Shown here: piece by piece, positions 27,022 to 35,195 of the stretch
Position numbering within the stretch: the first letter of the stretch is position 1
Layout: every line of letters begins with the position of its first letter
Assembly (NCBI GenBank): GCA_018380885.1
Contig: JAGZSY010000002.1
Coordinates: 175,946-239,945 of the forward strand
Length of the DNA stretch: 64,000 nucleotides
Reading direction: 5' to 3'
DNA from: Enterocloster asparagiformis
GTDB lineage: Bacteria; Bacillota; Clostridia; Lachnospirales; Lachnospiraceae
The notes under the pieces: model-generated
What the model was told of the DNA's origin: nothing
Seen by the model: only the letters and a program-made list of their open reading frames with translations
Databases searched by the model: none
Translations under genes and position numbers: made by a program

Positions 27022-28365
27022 TTACTTTCTCTGCTTCGGATCAAAGGCGTCTCTGAGTCCGTCGCTGAACAGGTTGAATGTCAATATGGTTACGGAAATG
27101 GCGATGGCCGGGAACACCATCTGGTACGGATACACGTAGATTCCGGCCAGGGCGTCGTTGCACAGCGTGCCCCAGGAAGCCATTGGCGCCGAGATTCCAA
27201 GACCCACGAAGCTTAAGAAGGCCTCGTTGAAGATGGCGCTGGGAATCTGCATTGCGATGTTTACCATGATGGGGCCCATCATGTTGGGAATCAGATGCTT
27301 GGTGATGATCCGCCTGGTGTCCGCGCCGGTGACGATGGCCGCCTTGACGAACTCCTGCTGCTTTAAGGTCAGCACCTGGCCCCTGACGATACGGGCCATC
27401 TTCACCCAGAAGGTCAGGCCCAAAGCCAGGATGATGGACACGATGCCGGGTCCCACCACCACCATGATCAGAATCACGTACAGGGTCATGGGGATGGAGT
27501 CCAGCACGTCCACGATACGCATCATAATGTTGTCGGTCTGCCCGCCCGCGTAGCCCGCGATCGCCCCGTAGAACACGCCCACCACGAAGTTGATAAAGGC
27601 CGCGAAGAAGCCTACCAGCAGGGAGATGCGCGCGCCGTACACGATTCGGATAAACAGGTCTCTGCCCAGGCCGTCTGTGCCCAGCAGATAGGTCTGGTTC
27701 TTGACGCTCACCTGGTTGGTCAAAAGCTCACCGTCGCAGGTCACCTGGGTGCGGGCCATCTTGTTCTCCAGGATGTCCTGGGCCTCGGACAGGGTGATCT
27801 CCTTTGTGTCCGTGCCTGCAAAATAATTTTTCAGATAGTCGGCCTTTTTCACCTGAACCATAATGTTCCCGTTCTTTTTAGCCGTTTTCTCCAGCTTCTT
27901 ATATTCCTTCAGCGCGTCGGAGTAGAGACTGTAATCCACCACAACCGATTTTCCGTTGATATCAAAATAGTTCTTTTTCTGGGCCATATCCTTGCGGACG
28001 GCCTCCGCCAGCTCCTTTAACTCCCCCTTGGGGCTGACCACCATCACCATGTACTGGGGCGTGATGTAGATGCTGTTCTCCTCGTCCACCGGGTACACCT
28101 TCATAACCGCCGGAAGGTTTGCCAGATTTAAGTCCTGCTGCTTGTAGCTGTAGGGCCAGAACCAGGGGATCACAATGGCGCCCAGGGTGATGACAAAAAT
28201 GGCGATCATGGAAATCATAGCCACCTTGTTGGCCTTCAGCCGTCTCCACCCGTCCTGGAAAAAGGTGAGGCTGGGCCTTTCAATTTTCTCTGCATCTTTT
28301 TCCTGCTGCTGTAGAGGTTCCCAGACCTCGGCAGGAAGATTGTTCAGCTCGTTTTCATTGGTCAT
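27022..28365 (-). CDS. oppC: Oligopeptide ABC permease OppC with an unusually long extracellular insert
   Basis: 447 aa against about 300 for most OppC. After TM1 (about 48-72) comes roughly 155 residues of hydrophilic, Lys-rich sequence (75-230), then the normal BPD_transp core starting at LLGTDGLGRDLFIRIVYG, with the EAA-type motif ATVTGADTRRII-like segment near residue 345. The insert is predicted outside the membrane, between TM1 and TM2. Some Firmicutes OppC proteins carry such inserts; its job is unknown, perhaps contact with OppA. Confidence 0.92.
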   Translation of the reverse strand: MTNENELNNLPAEVWEPLQQQEKDAEKIERPSLTFFQDGWRRLKANKVAMISMIAIFVITLGAIVIPWFWPYSYKQQDLNLANLPAVMKVYPVDEENSIYITPQYMVMVVSPKGELKELAEAVRKDMAQKKNYFDINGKSVVVDYSLYSDALKEYKKLEKTAKKNGNIMVQVKKADYLKNYFAGTDTKEITLSEAQDILENKMARTQVTCDGELLTNQVSVKNQTYLLGTDGLGRDLFIRIVYGARISLLVGFFAAFINFVVGVFYGAIAGYAGGQTDNIMMRIVDVLDSIPMTLYVILIMVVVGPGIVSIILALGLTFWVKMARIVRGQVLTLKQQEFVKAAIVTGADTRRIITKHLIPNMMGPIMVNIAMQIPSAIFNEAFLSFVGLGISAPMASWGTLCNDALAGIYVYPYQMVFPAIAISVTILTFNLFSDGLRDAFDPKQRK

Positions 28366-28382
28366 GCTCTGTCTCCTAACAC

Positions 28383-29300
28383 CTATTGATACTTGATTCT
28401 CGGGTCAATCAGCACATAAAGAATATCCACAACCAGAATACAGATCACCAGGATCACGGAGAAGAACACGGTGATTCCCATGATCAGGGTGTAGTCGCGG
28501 TTTAAAATGCTGTTGGTGAACAGGTTGCCGATTCCCGGTATGCCGAACACCTTCTCCACCACAAAGGAGCCGGTGATCAGAGCCGCAAACATGGGGCCGA
28601 TGTAGGTGACCACGGGAAGAATCGCATTGCGCATCGCGTGCTTTCCCAGCACCTTCCACTCCGGCAGCCCCTTGGCTCTGGCGGTGCGAATGTAGTCCTG
28701 ATTCAGCACGTCCAGGGTGGAGGTGCGCATCAGCCTCACCACGTAGGCCAGGGAGAACAGGGCGCTGACAATCACCGGGCCGATGTAGCCCTTCCAGTTG
28801 TTCACGCCGTAGGAGGGCACCATGCCCAGTATCTTGCTGAACACGAACAGGAAGCCCGTGGCGAACACAAAGCTGGGTATGGTCGCGCCCAATGTGGACA
28901 GAAACATGAGCAGCCGGTCCACGAATTTATTTTGCCGCAGCGCGGCGATAATCCCGAAAAACACTCCCACCAAAAGCACGATGGCGGAGGCCCAGATTCC
29001 GATGGTCAGAGAGTACGGAAATCCGGAGGAAATGATGTCGTTGGTCGTGAGTCCCTTTTTCATAAAGGAAATGCCGAAATCGCCGTGGGCGTAGTCGGAC
29101 AGATATTTGAAGTACTGCTCGGACAGCGGGCGGTCCAGCCCGTATTTGGCCTTCATATTTTCAATGATCACAGGGTCCGCCATTTTCTCGGAGGAAAAGG
29201 GATCGCCCGGAATGGCTTTCATCAGAAAGAAGGTGAGGGTCATGATAAACCAAATTGTGATGATTGCGGATACGACCCTCTTTAATATGTATCGAAGCAT
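28383..29300 (-). CDS. oppB: Oligopeptide ABC permease OppB
   Basis: 305 aa, typical. TM1 LRYILKRVVSAIITIWFIMT, then the large first loop (PGDPFS), five further helices and the conserved IRTARAKGLPEWKVLGKHAMRN-type cytoplasmic region contacting the ATPases. AAAGGAG precedes ATG 29300. Second cistron after oppA, with a hairpin between them. Confidence 0.95.
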   Translation of the reverse strand: MLRYILKRVVSAIITIWFIMTLTFFLMKAIPGDPFSSEKMADPVIIENMKAKYGLDRPLSEQYFKYLSDYAHGDFGISFMKKGLTTNDIISSGFPYSLTIGIWASAIVLLVGVFFGIIAALRQNKFVDRLLMFLSTLGATIPSFVFATGFLFVFSKILGMVPSYGVNNWKGYIGPVIVSALFSLAYVVRLMRTSTLDVLNQDYIRTARAKGLPEWKVLGKHAMRNAILPVVTYIGPMFAALITGSFVVEKVFGIPGIGNLFTNSILNRDYTLIMGITVFFSVILVICILVVDILYVLIDPRIKYQ

Positions 29301-29376
29301 TTTCTGGCTCCTTTCGTATACGTCGGGCGCTGGGCGGGTTTAATGGGCTCAGCGCGAAAGCATGCAGCGCACGTAT

Positions 29377-29415
29377 AAAATCGGAGGCCGGCAAAGGGTA
29401 TCCCTACCGGCCTCC
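29377..29415 (-). terminator. Leaky terminator/attenuator between oppA and oppB
   Basis: GGAGGCCGG (29383-29391) pairs with CCGGCCTCC (29407-29415); on the minus strand a short T-run (GATTTTA) follows. Such an element after the binding-protein gene usually keeps oppA mRNA in excess over the permease genes. Confidence 0.65.
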
Positions 29416-29429
29416 ATCAGTCTTTCCGA

Positions 29430-31208
29430 TTATTCAATCACACTGGCTGCCTTGAACATAAAGGTATTGCTCGCCGTCAGCTCCACATCCTCGACCTGGT
29501 CCTCATTGACCACTGCCGTATAGGACGGATAGTAGAGCGGGGTAACCGGCATATCCGCCATCAGAGCCTGCTCCGCCTCAACCCATGCGTTGTCGCGGTC
29601 TGTGCCCTGGGATGCCAGCGCCTTGTCGAATGCGATATCAAACGCCTCGCTGCCCGGATTCAGAGTGGTGTCGTGGGGAGCACCGGTGTAGGGTTTCCAT
29701 CTCCACTGGGGAGTGTTGTTTCCGTTCTGGGAGTAGAACAGTTTGATCAGTCCGCTGGCATCGTAGGGGCTGTTGGTCCAGCCGCCGGTAGCCATCTGGT
29801 AGTCGCCCTTGTTCTTGGTGGAGGTGAACACGCTGGACTCCTCCGCGCGCAGGGTTACGGTGATGCCTAAGTTGTCCTCCAGCATCTGCTGAATGGCTTC
29901 GCAGGTCTTTTTGTTGCGGTCATTGTTTGCGTATGTAATTTCCAGAGCCGGGAAGTCCTTGCCGTCGGGATAACCGGCCTCGGCCAGCTCCTGCTTCGCA
30001 GCCTCGACGTTGGCCTGTCTCGGGTTGATTCCGTACTCTTCCGCCGGATAGCCGTCGCTCTCCATGGTTCTGAAGGAGCCGCCGTCGGTTTTCTGGCAGG
30101 TGGGAGCGATAAAGCCGCTGGCCGGGATGCTTCCGTCTTTTAATACCTGCTCAACGATCTGCTTGCGGTCGATGGCGTATGCGATGGCCTTGCGCACGTG
30201 CAGATTGTCGGTGGGCGCTTTGTCCACGTTGAAGTTCATGAACTGAGCGCCGGTATCCGCGCTCACGATCACGTTGGGATCTTCCGCAACGATCTGGGGA
30301 ATCTGCTCGGAGGGAAGGTTGTCCATCACGTCGATCTCGCCTGCCTGGTAAGCCTGGTAAGCGGTGTTGTCGTCGGTGATGATCACGGCCTTGATTCCGG
30401 CCAGCTTCACAGCGTCCGCGTCATAGTAGTTGGGGTTCTTCTTGAACAGGAAATGGGAACCCACCTGGAACTCCTCCAGCATGAACGGTCCATTGCTGAC
30501 GCAGGTTTCCGGCTTCTTCTCCCAGCCCTCTCCGGCCGCTTCCACAACGTCCTTCTTGATGGGAAGGTAAACGTCGTTGGCAACCAGCTGCGGGAAGTAA
30601 GGAGTCACGTTCTTTAACACAACCTCAAAGGTGTACTCGTCAATCGCGGTGGCCTTGATGTCGTCATAGGAGCCGGTGCCGTCGAAATACTCCTGGCCGC
30701 CCACCACGTAGTCGGTGATGGCCTGCAGAGCCTCGGAAGCGAAATCCGGATCACAGATTCTTCTCCATGAATACTCGAAATCCTTGGCGGTCACAGGATC
30801 TCCGTCGGACCACTTGGCGTCGTCTCTCAGATGGAAGGTATAGGTCTTGCCGTCCTCGGACACATCCCAGCTCTTGGCCATACCCGGCTTGAAGCCGTCG
30901 GACGTCGAAACGGTCAGTCCCTCAAACAGCTGTTTTACAATTGCATCCGAGATGGACTCGGAGTTGTTGGTGGGGTCCCAGAGCTTGGGCTCCTTGTTCA
31001 GACGCCAAACCAGATAACGGTCGGAGCCTTCGGAAGTCTCGCCCTCCGCTTCAGCCTCGGTTTCCTCCCCGGCGGCGGAAGTTATCCCCCCCCCCCCCTG
31101 ATTCGTGGTGGCCTGGGTCTCGGCCGGCTTGGAACCGGAACCGCATGCGCTTAACGCTGCTGCGGCTGCGGTGGCGAGCACCAGTGTTACTAACATCCTT
31201 TTTTTCAT
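29430..31208 (-). CDS. oppA: Oligopeptide-binding lipoprotein OppA, with a 13-G homopolymer in its linker
   Basis: 592 aa SBP family 5 protein. Signal peptide with lipobox LSAC (Cys22), a Gly/Ala/Glu-rich linker to about residue 60, then the binding domain (YLVWRLNKEPKLWDPTNN; WDVSEDGKTYTFHLRDDAKW). It captures peptides outside the cell for OppBCDF. The linker contains 13 consecutive G on the coding strand (31098-31086, encoding four Gly), a slippage-prone tract early in the gene. AAAGGAGG precedes ATG 31208, and a strong promoter lies at 31242-31270. Confidence 0.94.
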   Translation of the reverse strand: MKKRMLVTLVLATAAAAALSACGSGSKPAETQATTNQGGGGITSAAGEETEAEAEGETSEGSDRYLVWRLNKEPKLWDPTNNSESISDAIVKQLFEGLTVSTSDGFKPGMAKSWDVSEDGKTYTFHLRDDAKWSDGDPVTAKDFEYSWRRICDPDFASEALQAITDYVVGGQEYFDGTGSYDDIKATAIDEYTFEVVLKNVTPYFPQLVANDVYLPIKKDVVEAAGEGWEKKPETCVSNGPFMLEEFQVGSHFLFKKNPNYYDADAVKLAGIKAVIITDDNTAYQAYQAGEIDVMDNLPSEQIPQIVAEDPNVIVSADTGAQFMNFNVDKAPTDNLHVRKAIAYAIDRKQIVEQVLKDGSIPASGFIAPTCQKTDGGSFRTMESDGYPAEEYGINPRQANVEAAKQELAEAGYPDGKDFPALEITYANNDRNKKTCEAIQQMLEDNLGITVTLRAEESSVFTSTKNKGDYQMATGGWTNSPYDASGLIKLFYSQNGNNTPQWRWKPYTGAPHDTTLNPGSEAFDIAFDKALASQGTDRDNAWVEAEQALMADMPVTPLYYPSYTAVVNEDQVEDVELTASNTFMFKAASVIE

Positions 31209-31241
31209 TGCACGTCCTCCTTTGAACTTAATTTTACCTAT

Positions 31242-31303
31242 AGTATAATTATTTTTGTTTATTTTGTCAATATATTGACTTTATTTTCTTGTACGATTAT
31301 AAT
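31242..31303. promoter_or_regulatory. Back-to-back divergent promoters sharing a 14-bp palindrome
   Basis: Leftward (oppA): -35 TTGACA (31270-31265), 17-bp spacer, -10 TATACT (31247-31242). Rightward (dppA): -35 TTGACT (31275-31280), 17-bp spacer, -10 TATAAT (31298-31303). The two -35 boxes lie in the perfect palindrome GTCAATATATTGAC (31266-31279). One dimeric regulator bound here could block or switch both promoters; the XRE-cupin protein downstream is a candidate. Confidence 0.85.
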
Positions 31304-31352
31304 ATTTTTATATTTTAGGTCGTTTCGACCCGAATCTTGCAGGAGGATGCTT

Positions 31353-32192
31353 ATGAAAATTTATATTTCGGTGGACATGGAGGGAATGGCCGGTATCACC
31401 GCCCCCTTCCAGGAAAAAGAGGAAGTCGCTTCCTTTCGGAGAGCGCTTCACAATCAGATCCGTTGGATCATAGACGGCGTACACGCCTCGGCCGTGGACG
31501 GACAGGTGGAGGAGATCACCATCTCCGACTCCCACGGCAGCGGCACCAACCTTTCCTATGATGAGCTCTGCGCCATGGACGAGCGCATAAGCCTGGTCAG
31601 CGGTTCCCCGCGCAAGCACTTCATGATGTCCTGTCTGGACGAGAGCTACGACGCCGTCTTTCTGGCCGGCTACCACGCAGGTCCCGGCGAGCCCTTGGCC
31701 AACATGGACCACAGCTTTTCCGGGCGCGCCGTGGGCTGCCTGAGAATCAACGGAGACTATATGAACGAATCCACCACCAACGCGGCCCTGGCCGGGGACT
31801 ACGGCGTGCCGGTGGCCCTGGTGATCGGCGATTCCGGCCTGCGCCGCCAGCTCATCGACGAAAAGCGGATGCCCTGGGTGGAATTTGTGACCACAAAGGA
31901 GAGCCTGTCCCGCTACGCGGCCAAGTTCCCGCCCCAGAAAAAACTGCGGGAAGCTACCGTGGCCGCGGTTAAGCGGGCGCTGGAATCCGACTTAAAATCC
32001 CTGCCCCTGTACCGGGTGGAGGCGCCCATCCGCCTGTCCATCGACTTTAAAACCACCGCCATGGCCGAGATGGTGGCCCAGCTGCCCATGGTGGAGCGGA
32101 TAAACGGCACCGAGGCCGCGGTAACCTGCCGCGACATGACCGAGGTGGAATGCGCGATCTCCGCAATCACCGGACTGGCCGGAATCGCGTAG
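31353..32192 (+). CDS. dppA: M55 family D-aminopeptidase (DppA-like)
   Basis: 279 aa from ATG 31353, six bases after AGGAGG. Matches B. subtilis DppA throughout: SVDMEG gives metal ligands D8 and E10, SDSHG H61, AGYHAGPG H108, NMDHSF the probable nucleophile H120, and NGDYMNES E139. These zinc enzymes release N-terminal D-amino acids from peptides in the cytoplasm and form decamers. Divergent from opp, so imported D-Ala-containing peptides, e.g. from peptidoglycan, are a natural substrate. Confidence 0.93.
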   Translation: MKIYISVDMEGMAGITAPFQEKEEVASFRRALHNQIRWIIDGVHASAVDGQVEEITISDSHGSGTNLSYDELCAMDERISLVSGSPRKHFMMSCLDESYDAVFLAGYHAGPGEPLANMDHSFSGRAVGCLRINGDYMNESTTNAALAGDYGVPVALVIGDSGLRRQLIDEKRMPWVEFVTTKESLSRYAAKFPPQKKLREATVAAVKRALESDLKSLPLYRVEAPIRLSIDFKTTAMAEMVAQLPMVERINGTEAAVTCRDMTEVECAISAITGLAGIA

Positions 32193-32387
32193 AGGGCGGC
32201 CCCGGAGTCGCATTGGGCCGGGCCCCTTGGCTCGCCGTACGAGCCCGCGTTGCATTGGACGCGCTGGAATCGCATCGGCCGGGCCCGCCCCGTATAGACC
32301 GGCGTGACCCTGGGCCGGGCCCGCTGCACACCGCCCCATCGGGCGCATATTTGCATACTGTATACAATACGAAAGGAAGAATACATC
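32193..32387. repeat. GC-rich spacer with three GGCCGGGCCC repeats
   Basis: The spacer between dppA and the C-S lyase gene has GGCCGGGCCC at 32216, 32277 and 32313. The first two lie in a longer similar context (CGCATTGGGCCGGGCCC, CGCATCGGCCGGGCCC). No gene is seen. The last 40 bp are AT-richer (GTATACAATAC) and lead into the ribosome site of the next gene. Confidence 0.6.
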
Positions 32388-33554
32388 ATGAACCAGTACA
32401 ATTTTGACGAAATCATTGACCGGACCGGCACAGACTGCCTGAAATGGGACGACAACGGCAGCCCGGACCTTCATCCCATGTGGGTGGCTGACATGGATTT
32501 CGCGGTGGCGCCGCAGATCCAGGCCGCAATGGAGCGCCGCCTGCACCACCCCGTGTACGGCTACACCTTCCACGGCGACGGCCTGTTAAACGCCATCACC
32601 TCCTGGGTGGGCCGCCGTTACCACTGGGATATCAAAAAGGAGTGGGTGGAGTTCAGCCCCGGCGTTGTGCCCGCCCTTTCCATGAGCGTGCTGGCCTTCA
32701 CCAACCCGGGCGACCGCGTGATCATCATGACGCCGGTGTACCGCCCCTTCTACAACAGCGTGCGTGAGAACGGGCGCGTGATCGTAAACCACCAGCTGAC
32801 CAAGGACGACGAGGGCTACTACACCATCGACTTCGACCGCCTGGAGGCCCAGATCGATAAGCGCACCAAGATGCTCATGATGTGCAACCCCCACAACCCG
32901 GCGGGGCGCGTCTGGACCATGGAGGAGCTGACCCGTCTGGCGGACATCGCCAAGCGCCACGACCTGGTCGTGGTCTCCGACGAGATCCACGCGGACTTCA
33001 TTTACTCCGGCCACCGGCACATCTCCATCGCCTCCCTGTCCGAGGACATGGCGAACCGCACCGTGACGGCCTACGCGCCCAGCAAGACCTTCAACCTGGC
33101 CGGCCTCTGCCAGTCCTACGTGGTGATCCCCAATCCCCGTATGCGCGACGCCTACATGGCCATCTACGACGGCTGCATGGATCTGGGCAGCAACGTGTTC
33201 GGCATGACCGCCTTAACCGCAGCCTACAACGAGGCCGAGGACTGGCTGGATCAGCTGCTGGTCTACCTGGAGGCGAACCGCGACCACGCGGTGGACTACA
33301 TCCGCAGGAACATTCCCGAAATCAAGGTGATGGCGCCGGAGGGCACCTACCTGCTGTGGCTGGACTGCGCAGGCCTGGGACTAAAGAACGAGGAATTAAA
33401 CCAGTTCTTCCTGGAAAAGGCCAAGGTGCGCATGAACATGGGCTACCGGTTCGGCGAACAGGCCGACACCTTTATGCGCTTGAACATCGGCTGTCCCAGG
33501 GCGCTTTTGGACGAGGGATTAACGCGTATCGAACGGGCGGTCAAAGCGCGCTGA
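32388..33554 (+). CDS. MalY/PatB-type PLP C-S beta-lyase
   Basis: 388 aa from ATG 32388 (GAAAGGAAG upstream). Fold-type I aminotransferase; WVADMDFAV near the N-terminus and YGYTFHGD are typical of MalY/PatB. K233 in APSKTFNLAGL binds PLP, with D198 in VVSDEIHADF and CNPHNPAGR. The family cleaves cystathionine or cysteine S-conjugates into pyruvate, ammonia and a thiol. Next to peptide importer and dipeptidase genes, it may act on cysteine conjugates released from peptides. Confidence 0.92.
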   Translation: MNQYNFDEIIDRTGTDCLKWDDNGSPDLHPMWVADMDFAVAPQIQAAMERRLHHPVYGYTFHGDGLLNAITSWVGRRYHWDIKKEWVEFSPGVVPALSMSVLAFTNPGDRVIIMTPVYRPFYNSVRENGRVIVNHQLTKDDEGYYTIDFDRLEAQIDKRTKMLMMCNPHNPAGRVWTMEELTRLADIAKRHDLVVVSDEIHADFIYSGHRHISIASLSEDMANRTVTAYAPSKTFNLAGLCQSYVVIPNPRMRDAYMAIYDGCMDLGSNVFGMTALTAAYNEAEDWLDQLLVYLEANRDHAVDYIRRNIPEIKVMAPEGTYLLWLDCAGLGLKNEELNQFFLEKAKVRMNMGYRFGEQADTFMRLNIGCPRALLDEGLTRIERAVKAR

Positions 33555-33572
33555 CAAACGGGGGAAATGATT

Positions 33573-34172
33573 ATGAATTGGAGCCGTATTCGCGACGAGA
33601 GAAAGAAAAAGGGGTACACGCTGGCCCAGGTGGCGGAGGAAACCGGTTACACCATCGGTTACCTCTCCCAGCTGGAGCGCAATCAGAAGCAGCCCTCTCT
33701 GGCGGCCCTGCGAAAAATCGCGGGCTGCCTGGGCTGTTCCGAGGTCTGGCTGATCATGGGCACGGAAAATGAGACGGCCATCTCCACCTCGCCGGATCAG
33801 GAGACGCCCTACGGTCCCGGCTATATTCTCCGAAAGGATCTGCGCGTTCCCATGAAGATTCCTGAGATCGACACAGAATACTCAATTTTCACGCCGGACA
33901 AGCTGCCGGACGGCCAGAAGCCGTGCATGACCGGGCTGTACGTCACCTTGAACCCCGGCTGCTGGGTCACGGAAACCATGATCCTGCACCAGAACATGGA
34001 CGAGACCGTTCTGATTATGGAAGGCCAGCTGGAGGTCCACATCGGCACTCACGTCTACAACGCCGTCCAGGGGGACTGCCTCTATATCCCCCAAAACACG
34101 CTTCACAATTATTTAAATACAGGCCTGGAGGATGCCGTGTGCATCGTATTCTTCTCCGACCTGATCTACTAG
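33573..34172 (+). CDS. XRE-family regulator with C-terminal cupin
   Basis: 199 aa from ATG 33573 (MNWSRIRDERKKKGYTLAQV); an ATG six bases earlier is too close to the GGGGG ribosome site. HTH_3 at residues 1-60 (YTIGYLSQLERNQKQPSLAAL), cupin at about 115-195 (MILHQNMDETVLIMEGQLEV, GDCLYIPQNTLHNYLNTG). This class senses small molecules such as amino acids or polyamines. It sits inside the gene set it probably controls, with the palindrome at 31266-31279 as a likely target. Confidence 0.92.
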   Translation: MNWSRIRDERKKKGYTLAQVAEETGYTIGYLSQLERNQKQPSLAALRKIAGCLGCSEVWLIMGTENETAISTSPDQETPYGPGYILRKDLRVPMKIPEIDTEYSIFTPDKLPDGQKPCMTGLYVTLNPGCWVTETMILHQNMDETVLIMEGQLEVHIGTHVYNAVQGDCLYIPQNTLHNYLNTGLEDAVCIVFFSDLIY

Positions 34173-34180
34173 GAGGAATT

Positions 34181-35182
34181 ATGAATATTCAATATACCAT
34201 TGACGGACATTTCGACATGCTCGGCGATGTCTGCGAGCGGAGAAGGAAGGGGGAGCGCCAGGTAATACGCCGCCATTTCTATCCGGCTTTCGCCGCCGGC
34301 CATGTGACCGGCGTAGTCGCCTCGATCTTTGTGGACAGCTGCTGTCTGCCCTACGGCGCTTTGGAGGAAGCCATGGAACAGATCGGCGCCCTCCACTGCG
34401 AGATCGCGGAGTCCCCGGACCTCCTCATGCTGTGCACCTGCGCCGCGGATTTCGAAGAAGCCGCGCGCACGGGCAGGCTGGGCGTGCTCATGTCCTTTGA
34501 GGGGGCCGAGCCCGTATCCTCCTGCACGCTGCTCCACAGCTTTTACGCCGCCGGAGTACGGGGCCTGGGCCTGGCCTGGAGCCGCAGAAACCAGGCGGCC
34601 GACGGCTGCGACTTTATGGGCGGGCTGAAAAAGGGCGGCTTGACCCAGTTCGGCCTGGACCTGGTCCGGGAGGCGGAGAGCCTCTCCATGCTCATCGACG
34701 TCAGCCACTTGAGCGACGAGGGCGTGGAGGACGTGCTGAACCACACCTGCTCCCCCATCGTGGCCACCCACTCCAACTCCCGGTCCATTGCGGCCAACAA
34801 CCGCAACTTAACCGACGCCCAGATGGCTGAGATCGCCCGGCGCGGCGGCCTGGCCGGATTAAACGGCTGCAGCATCATCGCCTCGGAGACAAAGGAAGGC
34901 GCCTGCCGCGAAAAGCTGATCGAGCATCTGGATCACATGATCGACGTGATGGGCGAGGACCACGTGGGCTTCGGCTTCGATTTCTGCGACCAGTTTCTGA
35001 CCGCAAGCTCGCCTCAGGACCTGGCGCGGATGCCCTATGTGTCCTTTGATCTGGTGGGCGGGCACGCCGCCCTGCCGGAGTTTCTCAAACAGCTGGCCGG
35101 CCACGGCTACAGCGAGGAGCGCCTGGGCAAAATCGCCGGCGGAAACTGGCTGGAGCTGTTCCGGAAATTAGAGAGGAATTAA
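34181..35182 (+). CDS. M19 membrane-dipeptidase family enzyme
   Basis: 333 aa, eight bases after the regulator's stop, with AGGAGG before ATG 34181. Zinc ligands: H10 and D12 in IDGHFDML, Glu in MSFEGAEP, His in IDVSHLSDEG and in ATHSNSR; GFGFDF near the C-terminus is also conserved. No signal peptide, so cytoplasmic despite the family name. M19 enzymes split dipeptides, including Cys-Gly conjugates and those with a C-terminal D-residue. Fits processing of peptides brought in by Opp. Confidence 0.92.
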   Translation: MNIQYTIDGHFDMLGDVCERRRKGERQVIRRHFYPAFAAGHVTGVVASIFVDSCCLPYGALEEAMEQIGALHCEIAESPDLLMLCTCAADFEEAARTGRLGVLMSFEGAEPVSSCTLLHSFYAAGVRGLGLAWSRRNQAADGCDFMGGLKKGGLTQFGLDLVREAESLSMLIDVSHLSDEGVEDVLNHTCSPIVATHSNSRSIAANNRNLTDAQMAEIARRGGLAGLNGCSIIASETKEGACREKLIEHLDHMIDVMGEDHVGFGFDFCDQFLTASSPQDLARMPYVSFDLVGGHAALPEFLKQLAGHGYSEERLGKIAGGNWLELFRKLERN

Positions 35183-35195
35183 TCAGGAGGAAATC

